Origin: Dyadobacter sp. 676
GTDB lineage: Bacteria; Bacteroidota; Bacteroidia; Cytophagales; Spirosomataceae
NCBI RefSeq assembly: GCF_040448675.1
Contig: NZ_CP159289.1
Span: 4,323,001-4,387,000 of the forward strand
Length of the DNA: 64,000 bases
Reading direction: 5' to 3'
The notes beneath the pieces were generated by a model, which ran no database searches, had not been told where the DNA came from, and saw only the letters and a program-made list of their open reading frames with translations. Within the stretch, counting starts at the first letter, position 1. Each line of letters starts with the position of its first letter. The position numbers were made by a program, and so were the translations under genes. This document shows, piece after piece, positions 44,860-54,526 of this stretch.

Positions 44860-46731
44860 ATGGAAAGTACAAATGTTCAATACGACGAGAGCAGTATCCG
44901 GTCACTGGACTGGAAGGAACATATCCGCCTGAGGCCCGGGATGTATATCGGCAAGCTCGGCGACGGCTCGTCGGTGGACGATGGGATTTACGTGCTCGTG
45001 AAGGAAGTAGTCGACAATTCGATCGACGAGCACATGATGGGCAACGGCAAAACAATCGAGATTAAGATTTCCGAACACCGCGTGGAAGTGCGCGACTACG
45101 GCCGCGGCATTCCGCTGGGCAAGGTTGTTGACTGCGTTTCGAAGATCAACACCGGCGGTAAATACGATTCCGGGGCGTTCCAGAAGTCGGTGGGCCTGAA
45201 CGGTGTCGGTACAAAAGCGGTGAATGCGCTTTCCAATCACTTTAAAGTGCAATCGTACCGCGATGGCAAGACAAAGATTGCGGAATTCCAGCAGGGGACG
45301 CTGCTGCACGAATCGGAGGAGCTTCAAACAAGCCAGCGCAACGGGACCTATGTGGCGTTTGAACCGGATAGCACTATTTTCAAGAACTTCAGGTATATTC
45401 CGCAATACCTCGACAATATGATCTGGAACTACTGCTATCTGAACGCAGGGTTGACGATCAATTTCAATGGGCAGAAATACTTTTCGCAAAACGGCCTGCT
45501 CGATCTCCTGAAAAGCAAATCCGACCCCGAATCGCTGCGTTACCCGATCATTCATTTGAAAGGCGACGATATTGAACTGGCGATGACTCATGGTAACCAA
45601 TATGGTGAGGAATACTATTCGTTTGTGAACGGTCAATATACGACACAGGGAGGTACCCATCTCGCTGCATTCAGGGAGGCGGTCGTGAAGGCGGTGCGCG
45701 AGCATTTCGGTAAAGATTATGCGCCGGAGGATATCCGTTCTTCCATTATCGGTGCGATCGCTATCCGCGTCCAGGAGCCCGTTTTCGAGTCGCAAACCAA
45801 AACCAAGCTGGGTTCGAACACCATTACGCCCGATCCGAACAGCACGACGGTCAGGACATTCGTTAATGATTTCGTAAAAGAAAGGCTGGACAACTTCCTG
45901 CACATGAACCCCGAATCGCGCGATGCATTGAAGAAGCGGATCGAGCAGTCGGAACGGGAACGGAAAGAGCTGGCGGGAATTAAGAAACTTGCCAACGACC
46001 GTGCCAAAAAGGCCAACCTGCACAATAAAAAGCTCCGCGACTGCCGCATTCACCTCACCGACCTCAAGAGCGACCAGCGGTACGAAACGACATTGTTTAT
46101 CACTGAAGGGGATTCCGCGAGCGGTTCCATTACCAAATCGCGCGACATTCAGACGCAGGCCGTGTTTAGCTTGCGCGGCAAGCCGCTGAATTCGTTCGGG
46201 CTTACCAAAAAGATTGTTTACGAAAACGAAGAGTTCAATCTGCTCCAGCATGCATTGGATGTGGAGAATGGCGTGGAAAACCTCCGGTTCAACCGCATTA
46301 TCATCGCTACCGACGCCGATGTGGACGGAATGCATATCCGGCTGTTGCTGATGACTTTTTTCCTGCAATTCTTCCCCGATCTGGTGCGCAACGGGCATTT
46401 GTTTGTGCTCGAAACGCCGCTGTTCCGCGTCCGTAACAAGAAAGAAACCATTTACTGTTACAGCGAAGAGGAGAAGCAGGCGGCTATCGACAAGCTGGGT
46501 AACAAGCCGGAAATTACCCGCTTCAAAGGACTGGGAGAGATTTCGCCGGAAGAATTCGGAAAGTTCATCGGCGAGGATATGCGGGTGGAGCCGGTAATCC
46601 TGCAAAAGGAAACGTCCATTCAGAAATTGCTGAGTTATTTTATGGGTAAAAATACCCCTGAAAGACAGCGTTTTATTATTGATAATCTCAAAATTGAGAA
46701 GAATGTGGAAGAACTCGCTCTCGCAGGATAG
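44860..46731 (+). CDS. parE: DNA topoisomerase IV subunit B
   Basis: The 623-residue protein has the type IIA topoisomerase B-subunit layout: a GHKL ATPase domain ([29 protein letters not shown] with the catalytic Glu and Asn, [15 protein letters not shown]), a transducer domain, and a TOPRIM domain with [17 protein letters not shown] and [17 protein letters not shown]. The [15 protein letters not shown] block closes it. The length and lack of a gyrase insert favour ParE over GyrB. It would unlink sister chromosomes with ParC, which is not in the window. Confidence 0.9.
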   Translation: MESTNVQYDESSIRSLDWKEHIRLRPGMYIGKLGDGSSVDDGIYVLVKEVVDNSIDEHMMGNGKTIEIKISEHRVEVRDYGRGIPLGKVVDCVSKINTGGKYDSGAFQKSVGLNGVGTKAVNALSNHFKVQSYRDGKTKIAEFQQGTLLHESEELQTSQRNGTYVAFEPDSTIFKNFRYIPQYLDNMIWNYCYLNAGLTINFNGQKYFSQNGLLDLLKSKSDPESLRYPIIHLKGDDIELAMTHGNQYGEEYYSFVNGQYTTQGGTHLAAFREAVVKAVREHFGKDYAPEDIRSSIIGAIAIRVQEPVFESQTKTKLGSNTITPDPNSTTVRTFVNDFVKERLDNFLHMNPESRDALKKRIEQSERERKELAGIKKLANDRAKKANLHNKKLRDCRIHLTDLKSDQRYETTLFITEGDSASGSITKSRDIQTQAVFSLRGKPLNSFGLTKKIVYENEEFNLLQHALDVENGVENLRFNRIIIATDADVDGMHIRLLLMTFFLQFFPDLVRNGHLFVLETPLFRVRNKKETIYCYSEEEKQAAIDKLGNKPEITRFKGLGEISPEEFGKFIGEDMRVEPVILQKETSIQKLLSYFMGKNTPERQRFIIDNLKIEKNVEELALAG

Positions 46732-46744
46732 GCCTGTTGAGCAT

Positions 46745-46752
46745 TATCTTTG
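46745..46752 (+). promoter_or_regulatory. Candidate -7 element upstream of pheA
   Basis: TATCTTTG is an exact TAnnTTTG match, 88 bases before the GTG start at 46840. The leader of about 80 bases shows no clear Phe-codon run or terminator, so attenuation is not evident. No good -33 TTG is seen. Confidence 0.4.
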
Positions 46753-46839
46753 GGAGGTCGAGTAATAGCGGACCAGGGAGTTCTTTATGATAATGCAGAC
46801 GCACCTTCCGGTTTTGATCATCATATTTAAAGTGTCTTT

Positions 46840-47913
46840 GTGGAATTACAGGAATTAAGAAACAGGATCGACGGACTGGACGACCAGTTACTGAGCATCT
46901 TGAACGAGCGGATGGAGCTCGTGAAAAAGGTGGGGGAATTGAAACGGTCCTCCCAATCGATTATTTATCGCCCCGAGCGGGAGAAGCAAATCCTCGACAG
47001 GCTCGCCAGGCATAACAACGGGCTGCTGACCCGTCAGGCGATCGACGCCATTTTCTTTGAAATTTTTGCCGTTTCCCGAAACCTGGAACTGCCCGAACGG
47101 ATTTCCTATCTCGGTCCGGAAGGGAGTTTTACGCACCAGGCCGCCGAAAGCCGTTTTGGGGCGATGAGCGAATACCTCGTACTGCCCACGATCCATTCGG
47201 TGTTCGAAAGCGTGGAAACAGGCCGTGCCAAATTCGGCGTGGTGCCTATCGAAAACAACCAGGAGGGAATTGTTGTGGAAACGGTGGATTTCCTGCGGGA
47301 GAAAAACCTTTCGATTGTGGCTGAAATGCTTTTGAAGGTGCATTTTACCTTCGCATCCCAGTCCGATAGCCTGAAATCGATTAAGAGGATTTATTCTAAA
47401 GACATCGCATTCCGCCAGTGCGGAAAGTTTATCAGCGAATACCTGGAAGGCATGGGAATCGAGCTCATCGCAGTGGATTCTACTTCCAAAGCGGCCAAAC
47501 TGGCCTCGGAAGAACCGGATTCGGCCGCCATTTGCTCATCCATTTCTGCACGATTGTTCGGGGTTCCCGTTCTTTTCGACAATATCGAGGACAGCGACCA
47601 GAATCAGACGCGCTTCCTGATCCTGGCGAAAGATTTCACCAATGTGAAAAGCAGCGACGACAAAACGACGATCATCGCGAACCTGCCCAATACCAACCGG
47701 CCGGGCGTGCTGTATGAATTTCTGAAAGATTTTAACGACCGGGGTATCAACCTCACCAAGATCGAGAGCCGGCCGTTACGCGGCGAAGCGTCGTTCCGCG
47801 CGTGGTTCCTGGTGGAATTCCTCGGGCACATGGACGATCCGCAGGTGCAGGAGATCATGCAAAAGTACGGGACGCACCTGAAATGGCTCGGAAGCTACGT
47901 AAGAGTCGCATAA
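46840..47913 (+). CDS. pheA: Bifunctional chorismate mutase / prephenate dehydratase
   Basis: The 357-residue P-protein makes phenylpyruvate from chorismate in the cytosol. The start is GTG at 46840, which reads LQELRNRIDGLDDQLLSILN directly into the chorismate mutase domain (1-85). The dehydratase domain (about 92-270) has YLGPEGSFTHQAAESRFG, VVPIENNQEGIV and QNQTRFLIL with the Thr-Arg-Phe site. The ACT domain (about 285-355) has RPGVLYEFLKDFNDRGINLT and KIESRPLRG, the Phe-binding motif for feedback control. A strong terminator follows the stop codon. Confidence 0.95.
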   Translation: MELQELRNRIDGLDDQLLSILNERMELVKKVGELKRSSQSIIYRPEREKQILDRLARHNNGLLTRQAIDAIFFEIFAVSRNLELPERISYLGPEGSFTHQAAESRFGAMSEYLVLPTIHSVFESVETGRAKFGVVPIENNQEGIVVETVDFLREKNLSIVAEMLLKVHFTFASQSDSLKSIKRIYSKDIAFRQCGKFISEYLEGMGIELIAVDSTSKAAKLASEEPDSAAICSSISARLFGVPVLFDNIEDSDQNQTRFLILAKDFTNVKSSDDKTTIIANLPNTNRPGVLYEFLKDFNDRGINLTKIESRPLRGEASFRAWFLVEFLGHMDDPQVQEIMQKYGTHLKWLGSYVRVA

Positions 47914-47949
47914 AACGAAAAGCTCGCATTACCCGCGAGCTTTTCGTTT
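47913..47949. terminator. Bidirectional terminator between pheA and the 722-aa gene
   Basis: AAACGAAAAGCTCGC (47913-47927) pairs perfectly with GCGAGCTTTTCGTTT (47935-47949) around a seven-base loop. The 15-bp stem with A and T ends works for both converging genes. Confidence 0.92.
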
Positions 47950-47967
47950 ATATAATGCATTTTAAGG

Positions 47968-50136
47968 CTATTTCTTCAATGTGCCTCGGTAAAGCGACGG
48001 CCAGTTGCCATATAATTCAATTTCAGTTTCGACGCCGTCGGGCAGCCTTATTTTCATTTTCCGCAGGGCCGAGGGCTGCTGGAACGAGTCCACCGCCAGT
48101 ACGACGATGAGATTGCCTTTTACGATAGAAGTAACAAATGGCTGTTTTCCGTCGATCGCCAGCAGTGCCTGCTCTTTTTTGGGCTGTATCCATTGCCCGT
48201 CGAGCTGGAAAGCCAGGTCCTGGTTGGTACCGCCGGTCAGCACGTCTTCTACTTGTTTTGCCATCCAGTTGCCAAGCACGTAATATTCGGTCGGGAAGTC
48301 CCAGTAGGGAGCGGCAGTGCCTCCGCTCGTGTTACGGCCAACTTCGGTTTCAGGCGTTTTGCCGTCGGCCGGGTACCATTCGTAGCCCCAGCCCCACATA
48401 TCTTTCGAAAGTTTGTAGGCATTAGGGTTCTGTGCGCTCGGTCCGCCGTCATGCCATAGGTAATAGCCATCGAAAAGGATCAATGAGAATAATGAAAAGC
48501 TCAAAGCTTGGCTGGCAGGCATCATTTCGAGCTGGTTCATGATGAGTTCGCCTTTCGGATCCGTAAGCTGGTAGTTCCAGGGCACGATCGGGTCTTTGTA
48601 CAAAGGCATGTACCGGTTCCAACCGTAGAAGATGAATTTATTGTTTTTCTGATAAGGCAGCAACCTGTTGATGCGCAGCGAATGGATTGCCGAGAGCAGC
48701 ACAAAGTTGTTCGGCGAATTACCTGCATTATCTACCGCAAACATCGGTTTCGGGTACACATCAATCGGAACGGTGTTGAAAATATCCCGGAAGCTGTCGC
48801 CGTTGGGCAGGGGATCGAAGTTCGGGTTGTTGGATTTGGGCTCGGAGTAGTCCTTGATAAAATCCTTCGGGTTAGCCCCGCCGACAGTATTGATATGCGG
48901 ATTCGTGTATGCGCCGCCACCCCAGTAATCCATCAGATACATATGCGGATGGTTCTTTTTGATTACCCTCGAAAACCAGATCAGTCGCTGGATTACTTCT
49001 TTTGGGTAATGCTGGCTCCAGAATTCGAAATCATAGGCGTACACTCCAAATCCCGGTATGCCCGCAAGCGCTTCCACCTGCTCTTGCGATAGACCAGCGA
49101 ACCATTTTTCGTCCTTGTCGCCAAAGTAATTCGGAGTGGCCGTGTAATGCAGTTTTTCCGGCGGAAATTCCTTTTCCGTATTGGACAAATACCTTATTCC
49201 CCGCTTGTAGTAATTCTCGGAGGGTACATAGTTGTTCAGCCGGTATTGCATTACCAGTTTGTCCTTAATGGGTTCGAATTCGGGAAACTTGGTGTCAAAA
49301 TCGACGTTGATGCCGCGTGAGGGTGAAAACCAGTCGGGTATCGGAATGCGGGTGAGCGCATTCGCTCCCGACTGCTCCGGTTTGCCGGCGATCCAGATGT
49401 TCTGCTGGCGGACGGTACGGTTTTTCGCAGCATTCCACCAGTCGTTGTAGGGAGCATCGATCCAGCGGGCAGTGACGGAATATAAGTAGCCGGGTTTTAT
49501 TTCAATGCCGTTCTCAAGCCCCTGTACCGCAATGCCGTCGATCATGACGACCTTCGTGCGGTTGTCGTTGTAATTGGCGAAGTCGCGAAGGTAAAGTTTG
49601 CCGTCCTTTCGCACGGGCCGTACATCGAGCCAGTTATCCTTGCTTCCCTGCCGGATCCACTCACGGGGATCGACTACCTCGTTGGCCAGCGAAGCTTCGA
49701 AATTGAATGCGGCGGTAGTTCGGCAGCCTTGCTGGCCGAGGCTCGAAACACTGATCTGTGCCTCGCCGCCAGCGATATCCACATCTGGAACCGTGAGCCA
49801 TGTGCCGTAACGATGTGGTATGGCCCGGAAAGTCTGGGTTTTGCCGTTCTGGGTTATACTGACGTCGTATGGGGAGAGTCCGCCCGCATTGGCCGCGAGT
49901 TCGAACTGCATTTCGCGGCCGACTTGCCTGTATCGTCGAATGACGAGATCGCATGCATGGGAGGCCGAGTCGAGCGTCCGGGCCAGAGGAAAGCCTTCGG
50001 TAACCTGTACGTAAGTTTTGTGGCCGCTCGGACCAAAACGGTTCCAGGCCCAAAGCCCGGAACCGATCAGGAATGCGAAAATGCCGCCAAGCCAGAGAAG
50101 CGATGTTTTGGTCAAAACCTTCTTTTTATGTGTCAC
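47968..50136 (-). CDS. Uncharacterised 722-residue membrane-anchored protein, possibly glycoside-hydrolase-like
   Basis: The start is GTG at 50136 (reads THKKKVLTKTSLLWLGG). One helix at about 12-30 anchors a large periplasmic or surface part. Residues 50-160 look like a beta-rich domain. The central part has GIPGFGVYAYDFEFWSQHYP and VIKKNHPHMYLMDYWGGG, suggesting a TIM barrel with acidic residues at strand ends, and FSLFSLILFDGYYLWHDGG later. A beta-domain near the C-terminus (GNLIVVLAVDSFQQPSA) ends the protein. I cannot name a family. It is the last gene of an operon with a barrel protein and a DUF4136 lipoprotein. Confidence 0.7.
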   Translation of the reverse strand: MTHKKKVLTKTSLLWLGGIFAFLIGSGLWAWNRFGPSGHKTYVQVTEGFPLARTLDSASHACDLVIRRYRQVGREMQFELAANAGGLSPYDVSITQNGKTQTFRAIPHRYGTWLTVPDVDIAGGEAQISVSSLGQQGCRTTAAFNFEASLANEVVDPREWIRQGSKDNWLDVRPVRKDGKLYLRDFANYNDNRTKVVMIDGIAVQGLENGIEIKPGYLYSVTARWIDAPYNDWWNAAKNRTVRQQNIWIAGKPEQSGANALTRIPIPDWFSPSRGINVDFDTKFPEFEPIKDKLVMQYRLNNYVPSENYYKRGIRYLSNTEKEFPPEKLHYTATPNYFGDKDEKWFAGLSQEQVEALAGIPGFGVYAYDFEFWSQHYPKEVIQRLIWFSRVIKKNHPHMYLMDYWGGGAYTNPHINTVGGANPKDFIKDYSEPKSNNPNFDPLPNGDSFRDIFNTVPIDVYPKPMFAVDNAGNSPNNFVLLSAIHSLRINRLLPYQKNNKFIFYGWNRYMPLYKDPIVPWNYQLTDPKGELIMNQLEMMPASQALSFSLFSLILFDGYYLWHDGGPSAQNPNAYKLSKDMWGWGYEWYPADGKTPETEVGRNTSGGTAAPYWDFPTEYYVLGNWMAKQVEDVLTGGTNQDLAFQLDGQWIQPKKEQALLAIDGKQPFVTSIVKGNLIVVLAVDSFQQPSALRKMKIRLPDGVETEIELYGNWPSLYRGTLKK

Positions 50137-50146
50137 GATGCGTTGT

Positions 50147-50806
50147 TTACCACCAACGATAGAATAGGCCGATCGAGCCGTTTACGGATGATATGCCTTT
50201 ATCGATGTAGTCATATTTGTAAGCCGTTCCATCGTATTTGACACGCACATCCAGGCCAAACGTCCCGTCTCTCTTAAATAAAAACCTGGAACCGGCCCCG
50301 ACGCCATATTTGAAGCGTACTTTCTGATCCTGCGACGCCAGCGAGCCGTAATAAACCGTGTAATCGAGAATGCTCGCCCCGCCGCTGATTTGTACATACG
50401 GCTGCACCATGGCGTTACTGGGCAGGAAGCGGTAGTTTGCGAACAGTTCGATCGGATATTGGGATATTGTGCGCGTCTGCACCGCCGAAATGGTGCCGTC
50501 CTCACCTTGATACACAGCCCGCGGCAGGCGTTTTTCGAAGTAAGTAGAACCGATTTCGCCCCCCACCGATATCGGCGAGTTTCTCAATATCCATTCGATA
50601 GAGAGCGAGAAGTTCCGGAACGAAGATTTGTCGATGTAATTGTCTTTGAAAGAACCCATTGGTACGGCGCCCATATAGCGGGCCGTTGCAAGGTAATGGG
50701 TGTAGCGTTCGAATGGCGAGGCAATGGTATATAATTTGGGTTTTTCCTGAGCCAGCGCGGGCAGAACACTTCCAAGGAAAAGGGCAGTGATGATGATTCT
50801 TTTCAT
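50147..50806 (-). CDS. Outer-membrane beta-barrel-like protein
   Basis: ATG 50806 starts a 219-residue protein with signal peptide MKRIIITALFLGSVLPALAQ. The mature part shows repeated alternating strands ending in aromatic residues: FSLSIEWILRNSPISVGGEI, YPIELFANYRFLP, VQPYVQISGGASI, FKYGVGAGSRFLF, and the terminal SIGLFYRWW. Such a Trp/Phe-terminated barrel fits an eight-stranded OmpW/OprF-like outer-membrane protein. It starts four bases after the DUF4136 stop and ends 10 bases before the 722-aa gene. Specific role unknown. Confidence 0.8.
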   Translation of the reverse strand: MKRIIITALFLGSVLPALAQEKPKLYTIASPFERYTHYLATARYMGAVPMGSFKDNYIDKSSFRNFSLSIEWILRNSPISVGGEIGSTYFEKRLPRAVYQGEDGTISAVQTRTISQYPIELFANYRFLPSNAMVQPYVQISGGASILDYTVYYGSLASQDQKVRFKYGVGAGSRFLFKRDGTFGLDVRVKYDGTAYKYDYIDKGISSVNGSIGLFYRWW

Positions 50807-50810
50807 TTTT

Positions 50811-51419
50811 TTATTTGATTTTGAGGTACTCGGATTGCCCGAAAATGGAATCCGCCATTTTGTCGATGAGGTTTTGGTCGCCGATGGCCGAGCCGCGGAT
50901 CTGCGCGTCCCAGATGACATTGAAAGTTTTACCGGAAGGTGTCGTTTGTGGATGTTTGAAGTCGAGCATGGAAATCATCCATGAGCTCTCACTGGTTTCA
51001 TAATAGCTGTAATAGCTCGGGTAGCCGTAGCCGAAGCCGCCCCAGTAACCGCCATAATAGGAAGAAAGGGGTTGATACACATTAAGATACGTGTTCGTGA
51101 TCCACGACACGTTGATACCGACGTCCGGATTATCCTTTCGGCTCACATACGTGTACCCCAATGCCTTCATATTGGTGATAATGCGGTTCAGCATCGCCTT
51201 GTCGATGTCATCGAGCGACGTGCCTGCGCGGTCGTTCTTGACGATCAGCACCGAATCCACGATGCTGAATGTCTTGTACTGACTGAAATTGGCGGATTTG
51301 TCGTGATTGGTAATGTATACCAACGACTCCTCGTTGGAAAGGTCGCTGATCGGGTCCTTGGAGCACGACATCAAACCAAGGCCGATTATCAGTAACAGAA
51401 AAGAGGCTTTCTTGAACAT
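50811..51419 (-). CDS. DUF4136 lipoprotein
   Basis: The 202-residue protein starts with a lipoprotein signal with Cys19 (GLGLMSC). DKSANFSQYKTFSIVDSVLI, AMLNRIITNMKALGYTYV and DNPDVGINVSWI match the DUF4136 pattern of small periplasmic lipoproteins. A Tyr/Gly-rich loop (YYGGYWGGFGYGYPSYYSYY) follows, then ISMLDFKHPQT and VIWDAQIRGSA. Function is unknown. It is the first gene of a three-gene operon and follows an intergenic repeat patch. Confidence 0.88.
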   Translation of the reverse strand: MFKKASFLLLIIGLGLMSCSKDPISDLSNEESLVYITNHDKSANFSQYKTFSIVDSVLIVKNDRAGTSLDDIDKAMLNRIITNMKALGYTYVSRKDNPDVGINVSWITNTYLNVYQPLSSYYGGYWGGFGYGYPSYYSYYETSESSWMISMLDFKHPQTTPSGKTFNVIWDAQIRGSAIGDQNLIDKMADSIFGQSEYLKIK

Positions 51420-51483
51420 TTGAGTATGACTTTTTGAAATTTGTTAAATAAACGAAAATTGAAATGTTTAAAGTTTACGGGGC

Positions 51484-51560
51484 TGTGAGTTCATGAGTTT
51501 AAAGTTGACGAGGTCACACTCATAAACTCTCAACTCCCGAACTCATAAACCCTGACGGTA
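51484..51560. repeat. Short imperfect repeats upstream of the DUF4136 operon
   Basis: Units such as GAGTTCATGAGTTT, ACTCATAAACTC and AACTCATAAACC appear in direct and inverted order within about 75 bases. They can fold as an imperfect hairpin. The style, GAGT/ACTC-rich units, is like the repeat at the aroQ junction, but the sequence differs. The remaining spacer (51561-51709) shows nothing else. Confidence 0.5.
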
Positions 51561-51709
51561 TCGCGCTGCGATTGGTTGGAACGTTACACTTTACCGGCAG
51601 ACGATCAGGAGAGTATGGAATCCGGCAAAATGTCTCTTTAATATTGAAAGCACATTTAGGGAATCTTCGTCCGAATCCCCGTAAATTTGCAGCTGTTTAA
51701 TCTAATCAT

Positions 51710-52270
51710 ATGGAATCCAAAGAAGAGATTTTAAGAATCATAGATGTACTCAACGACACCTACGAAAGCGAGGAAGCATGGTACGGTCCGTCGGTAGTGG
51801 AAGCGCTGCGCGATGTCACCCCGAAAATAGCGGAGACGCGCCTGAGCAGCAACACACATTCGATTGCTGAAATCGTGTACCACATGACCACCTGGCGCAT
51901 ATTTGCCGTGCGGAAGTTGCAGGGCGATGCCGAATTCGATATCAAAACGCAGGATAAGGACTGGAAGAAGTTCCCGGTGGTCGACGAGTTCGAATGGGAG
52001 GCAATCCAGATGGAACTGAGCCTTTCACAGGAAGAGCTGATCTCGGAACTGGAAAAGATCGAAGACGACAGTTTCCTGGAAGAATTTGTGCCGGGCCGCG
52101 ATTACTCCTATTATACATTGATCCACGGAGTGATCCAGCACGACGTTTACCATGCAGGGCAAATCGGACTCATTAAAAAAGCAGCGAAGACCAAGCGCCT
52201 GGAAGAAGACGACGATTACGGCACATACGGCGACCGTTCGGATTACGACAATTCCGCAGACTACTATTGA
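51710..52270 (+). CDS. DinB-like four-helix metal-binding protein
   Basis: The 186-residue protein has the helical layout of the DinB/YfiT superfamily. HSIAEIVYHMTTWRIFAVRKL carries the first His, and LIHGVIQHDVYHAGQIGLIKKA the later His pair that would bind a divalent metal. The last 20 residues are an unusual acidic Tyr/Asp tail (EEDDDYGTYGDRSDYDNS). Members act as thiol-dependent transferases or hydrolases; the reaction here is unknown. It stands alone, with a possible terminator 127 bases downstream. Confidence 0.82.
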   Translation: MESKEEILRIIDVLNDTYESEEAWYGPSVVEALRDVTPKIAETRLSSNTHSIAEIVYHMTTWRIFAVRKLQGDAEFDIKTQDKDWKKFPVVDEFEWEAIQMELSLSQEELISELEKIEDDSFLEEFVPGRDYSYYTLIHGVIQHDVYHAGQIGLIKKAAKTKRLEEDDDYGTYGDRSDYDNSADYY

Positions 52271-52396
52271 TACTTGCATGAAATTTTGCAAAAATAGTCG
52301 ATTACCTATTGTTTATAATATAAATTTTATATTTTGCATTATAATGGAGCGCGGGATATTGAGAAATGCCAACGTTCCAATGGTGTGGATATAGAC

Positions 52397-52432
52397 AAAA
52401 AGGCTGTCCGATATTTCGGGCAGCCTTTTTTT
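52397..52432 (+). terminator. Rho-independent terminator
   Basis: AAAAAGGCTGTCC (52397-52409) pairs with GGGCAGCCTTTTT (52418-52430) over a short loop, with T residues to 52432. It lies 127 bases after the DinB-like stop and 50 bases before the response regulator. Confidence 0.85.
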
Positions 52433-52481
52433 AAGCAAAAAATCTGTGCAACATTTGGCACTTTAAACGCTTGCTCATCCT

Positions 52482-53159
52482 ATGAAAATACTAATCGTTG
52501 AAGACGAACCGAAACTGGCGGGCTTTCTGAAACGCGGCCTCGAAGAACAATCGTGGGAAGTGGAACTGGCTTACGACGGGCAGGTCGGAAAGAAAATGGC
52601 TTCCAACTACCGGTTTGACGTAATCATCCTGGATGTGAACCTTCCGCTCCTCAACGGCTACGATCTTGCCAAACAGCTCCGTGCCGACGGGCTGACGACG
52701 CCGATCCTGTTCCTGACCGCATTGGGCACGATCGACGACAAGCTCGATGGTTTCGAAGCCGGGGGCGACGATTATCTGGTAAAACCCTTCGAATTCCGTG
52801 AGTTGATCGCCCGCATTAAGGTACTCTCGCAACGCAACAGCGCCCGCGAACAATCCAGCCAGGTGCTCACCATCGCCGACCTCGAACTGAATCTCGACGA
52901 GAAGGTAGCCAGAAGGGGCGGCAATCGCATCGACCTCACTGCCAAGGAGTTCGCTTTGCTTGAATACCTCATGCGCAACCGCGGGCGCGTCGTGTCGCGC
53001 GTGGACATCGCCGAGCAGGTATGGGATATCCGGTTCGATACCGGCACCAATGTGATCGACGTTTACATCAATTTTCTCCGTAAAAAGGTCGATAAAGACT
53101 ATCCTACCAAGCTGATCCACACCGTGGTGGGCATGGGTTATATTTTCAAGGAAGAATGA
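52482..53159 (+). CDS. OmpR-family response regulator
   Basis: The 225 residues comprise a receiver domain (1-118) with acidic pocket E7-D8, phosphoacceptor D51 (ILDVNLPLLNG) and K101 (YLVKPFEFREL), followed by a winged-helix DNA-binding domain (about 128-224) with LTAKEFALLEYLMRNRGRVV and TNVIDVYINFLRKKVD. It acts as a transcription regulator when phosphorylated by the kinase encoded next; start and stop codons overlap as ATGA. The target genes are not evident. The pair resembles CusR/CusS-type metal or envelope-stress systems, but the stimulus cannot be read. Confidence 0.95.
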   Translation: MKILIVEDEPKLAGFLKRGLEEQSWEVELAYDGQVGKKMASNYRFDVIILDVNLPLLNGYDLAKQLRADGLTTPILFLTALGTIDDKLDGFEAGGDDYLVKPFEFRELIARIKVLSQRNSAREQSSQVLTIADLELNLDEKVARRGGNRIDLTAKEFALLEYLMRNRGRVVSRVDIAEQVWDIRFDTGTNVIDVYINFLRKKVDKDYPTKLIHTVVGMGYIFKEE

Positions 53160-54526
53160 ATATCAAAACGCGCCTGACGTTGTTGTTTACCATGCTGGTG
53201 GGCTCCATTATGGCGTTGTTTTGCGTTGCTATCTACTTTTTTTACGACCAGTACCGCGAAAAGCAATTCTATTCCTTTCTCAACGAGCGCGGCCAGACGA
53301 TCGCCCAGCTCGTGGAAGCCAGCCACGGAATCAGCAAGGCCGATATCGAAAAGATCGAAAAGGAAAACAAGACCATCCTGCTCGACGAGGAAATAACGAT
53401 TTTCGACGGCTCGGATTCCATTATTTTCGTGAGCGGGAAAGAGAGCTTCAATCTTTCCAGAAACATGCTCACCGAGGCGAGGGCGGGGAAAGAGATCCAT
53501 ACCAAACATCAAAAGAAAGAGGTGATCATCATTCGCCACATCTTGCAGGACCACCGCAAGCCGTGGGTAGTGGCCGTGATCGCGAACGATTACCTGGGAA
53601 TGAACCAGCTCAACCGCCTTCGGGAAATCCTGCTGATAGGCTGGCTGTTGTCGATGATCCTCGTGGGCGTAGCCGGCTGGCAATTTTCGAACGACGCGAT
53701 CAAGCCGGTTTCGGATATCATCGATCAGGTAAACAATATCTCGGCGGGTAATTTGCATGAAAAAGTACGGGTAGGCCGCGAAAAGGACGAACTTGCGTTG
53801 CTTGCTGAGACCTTCAACCAGATGCTGACACGGCTCGAAATCGCATTTGTGGCGCAGAAAAACTTCGTTTCGCACGCGTCGCATGAGCTGCGCACGCCGC
53901 TGGCGCTTATCATGAGCGAGGCCGAGCTGAGCCTGATGAAAGAACGTTCGCCCGCCGATTACCAGGATGCGTTGAAGGGCATTTGGGCAGAGGCAAAGGA
54001 AATGAACGAGCTCGTAAGCCGCCTGCTCGAACTGGCGCGGACTGAGGAAAATGCATTCAGGGTAACTTTCTCGAAGATCCGGATCGATGAGGTCTTATGG
54101 CAAGCCAAAACCTCGGTACAGCAAAAGAATCCAGGCTATGAGGTGCATATCCATTACGACAAAATTCCGGAAGACGAGGAGCAATTGAAACGCTTCGGCG
54201 ATGAAAGCCTGCTCAGGACTGCGTTCCTGAACCTGATGGACAACGCCTGCAAATACTCGCCCGACAAAACCTGCAACGTTTTCCTCGAAATCAAGAACAG
54301 GCTCATCATTATCTATTTTCGTGATATGGGCATTGGTATCGCGCGGGAGGAATTACCCTATATTTTCGATACGTTCTACCGCAGCCAGTCCACCATCAGC
54401 AAAGCGGGGTATGGCATCGGGCTCGCCCTCACGAAGCGTATTATCAACATGCAGGGTGCGAGCATCGAAGTGGAGTCGTCGCTGGGTTCCGGCACGACCT
54501 TCATTCTTAAGTTCCCCCCTTTTTAA
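53156..54526 (+). CDS. HAMP-domain sensor histidine kinase
   Basis: The 456-residue kinase has membrane helices at about 8-30 and 157-177 around a 125-residue periplasmic sensor. A HAMP domain follows (about 178-230). The dimerisation domain has phosphoacceptor H243 in SHASHELRTPLALIMSEAEL, and the ATPase domain shows the N box (LMDNACKYSP), G1 (DMGIGIAREELPYIF) and G2 (GYGIGLAL). It overlaps its regulator gene by four bases. Its sensor domain is not one I recognise. Confidence 0.95.
   Translation: MNIKTRLTLLFTMLVGSIMALFCVAIYFFYDQYREKQFYSFLNERGQTIAQLVEASHGISKADIEKIEKENKTILLDEEITIFDGSDSIIFVSGKESFNLSRNMLTEARAGKEIHTKHQKKEVIIIRHILQDHRKPWVVAVIANDYLGMNQLNRLREILLIGWLLSMILVGVAGWQFSNDAIKPVSDIIDQVNNISAGNLHEKVRVGREKDELALLAETFNQMLTRLEIAFVAQKNFVSHASHELRTPLALIMSEAELSLMKERSPADYQDALKGIWAEAKEMNELVSRLLELARTEENAFRVTFSKIRIDEVLWQAKTSVQQKNPGYEVHIHYDKIPEDEEQLKRFGDESLLRTAFLNLMDNACKYSPDKTCNVFLEIKNRLIIIYFRDMGIGIAREELPYIFDTFYRSQSTISKAGYGIGLALTKRIINMQGASIEVESSLGSGTTFILKFPPF

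Noticed and set aside
44902..46605. 567-codon open frame on the minus strand
   Set aside because: It lies fully antisense to parE and reads as Arg/His/Leu-rich shadow protein with no domain; the codon bias of the GC-skewed gene explains it.
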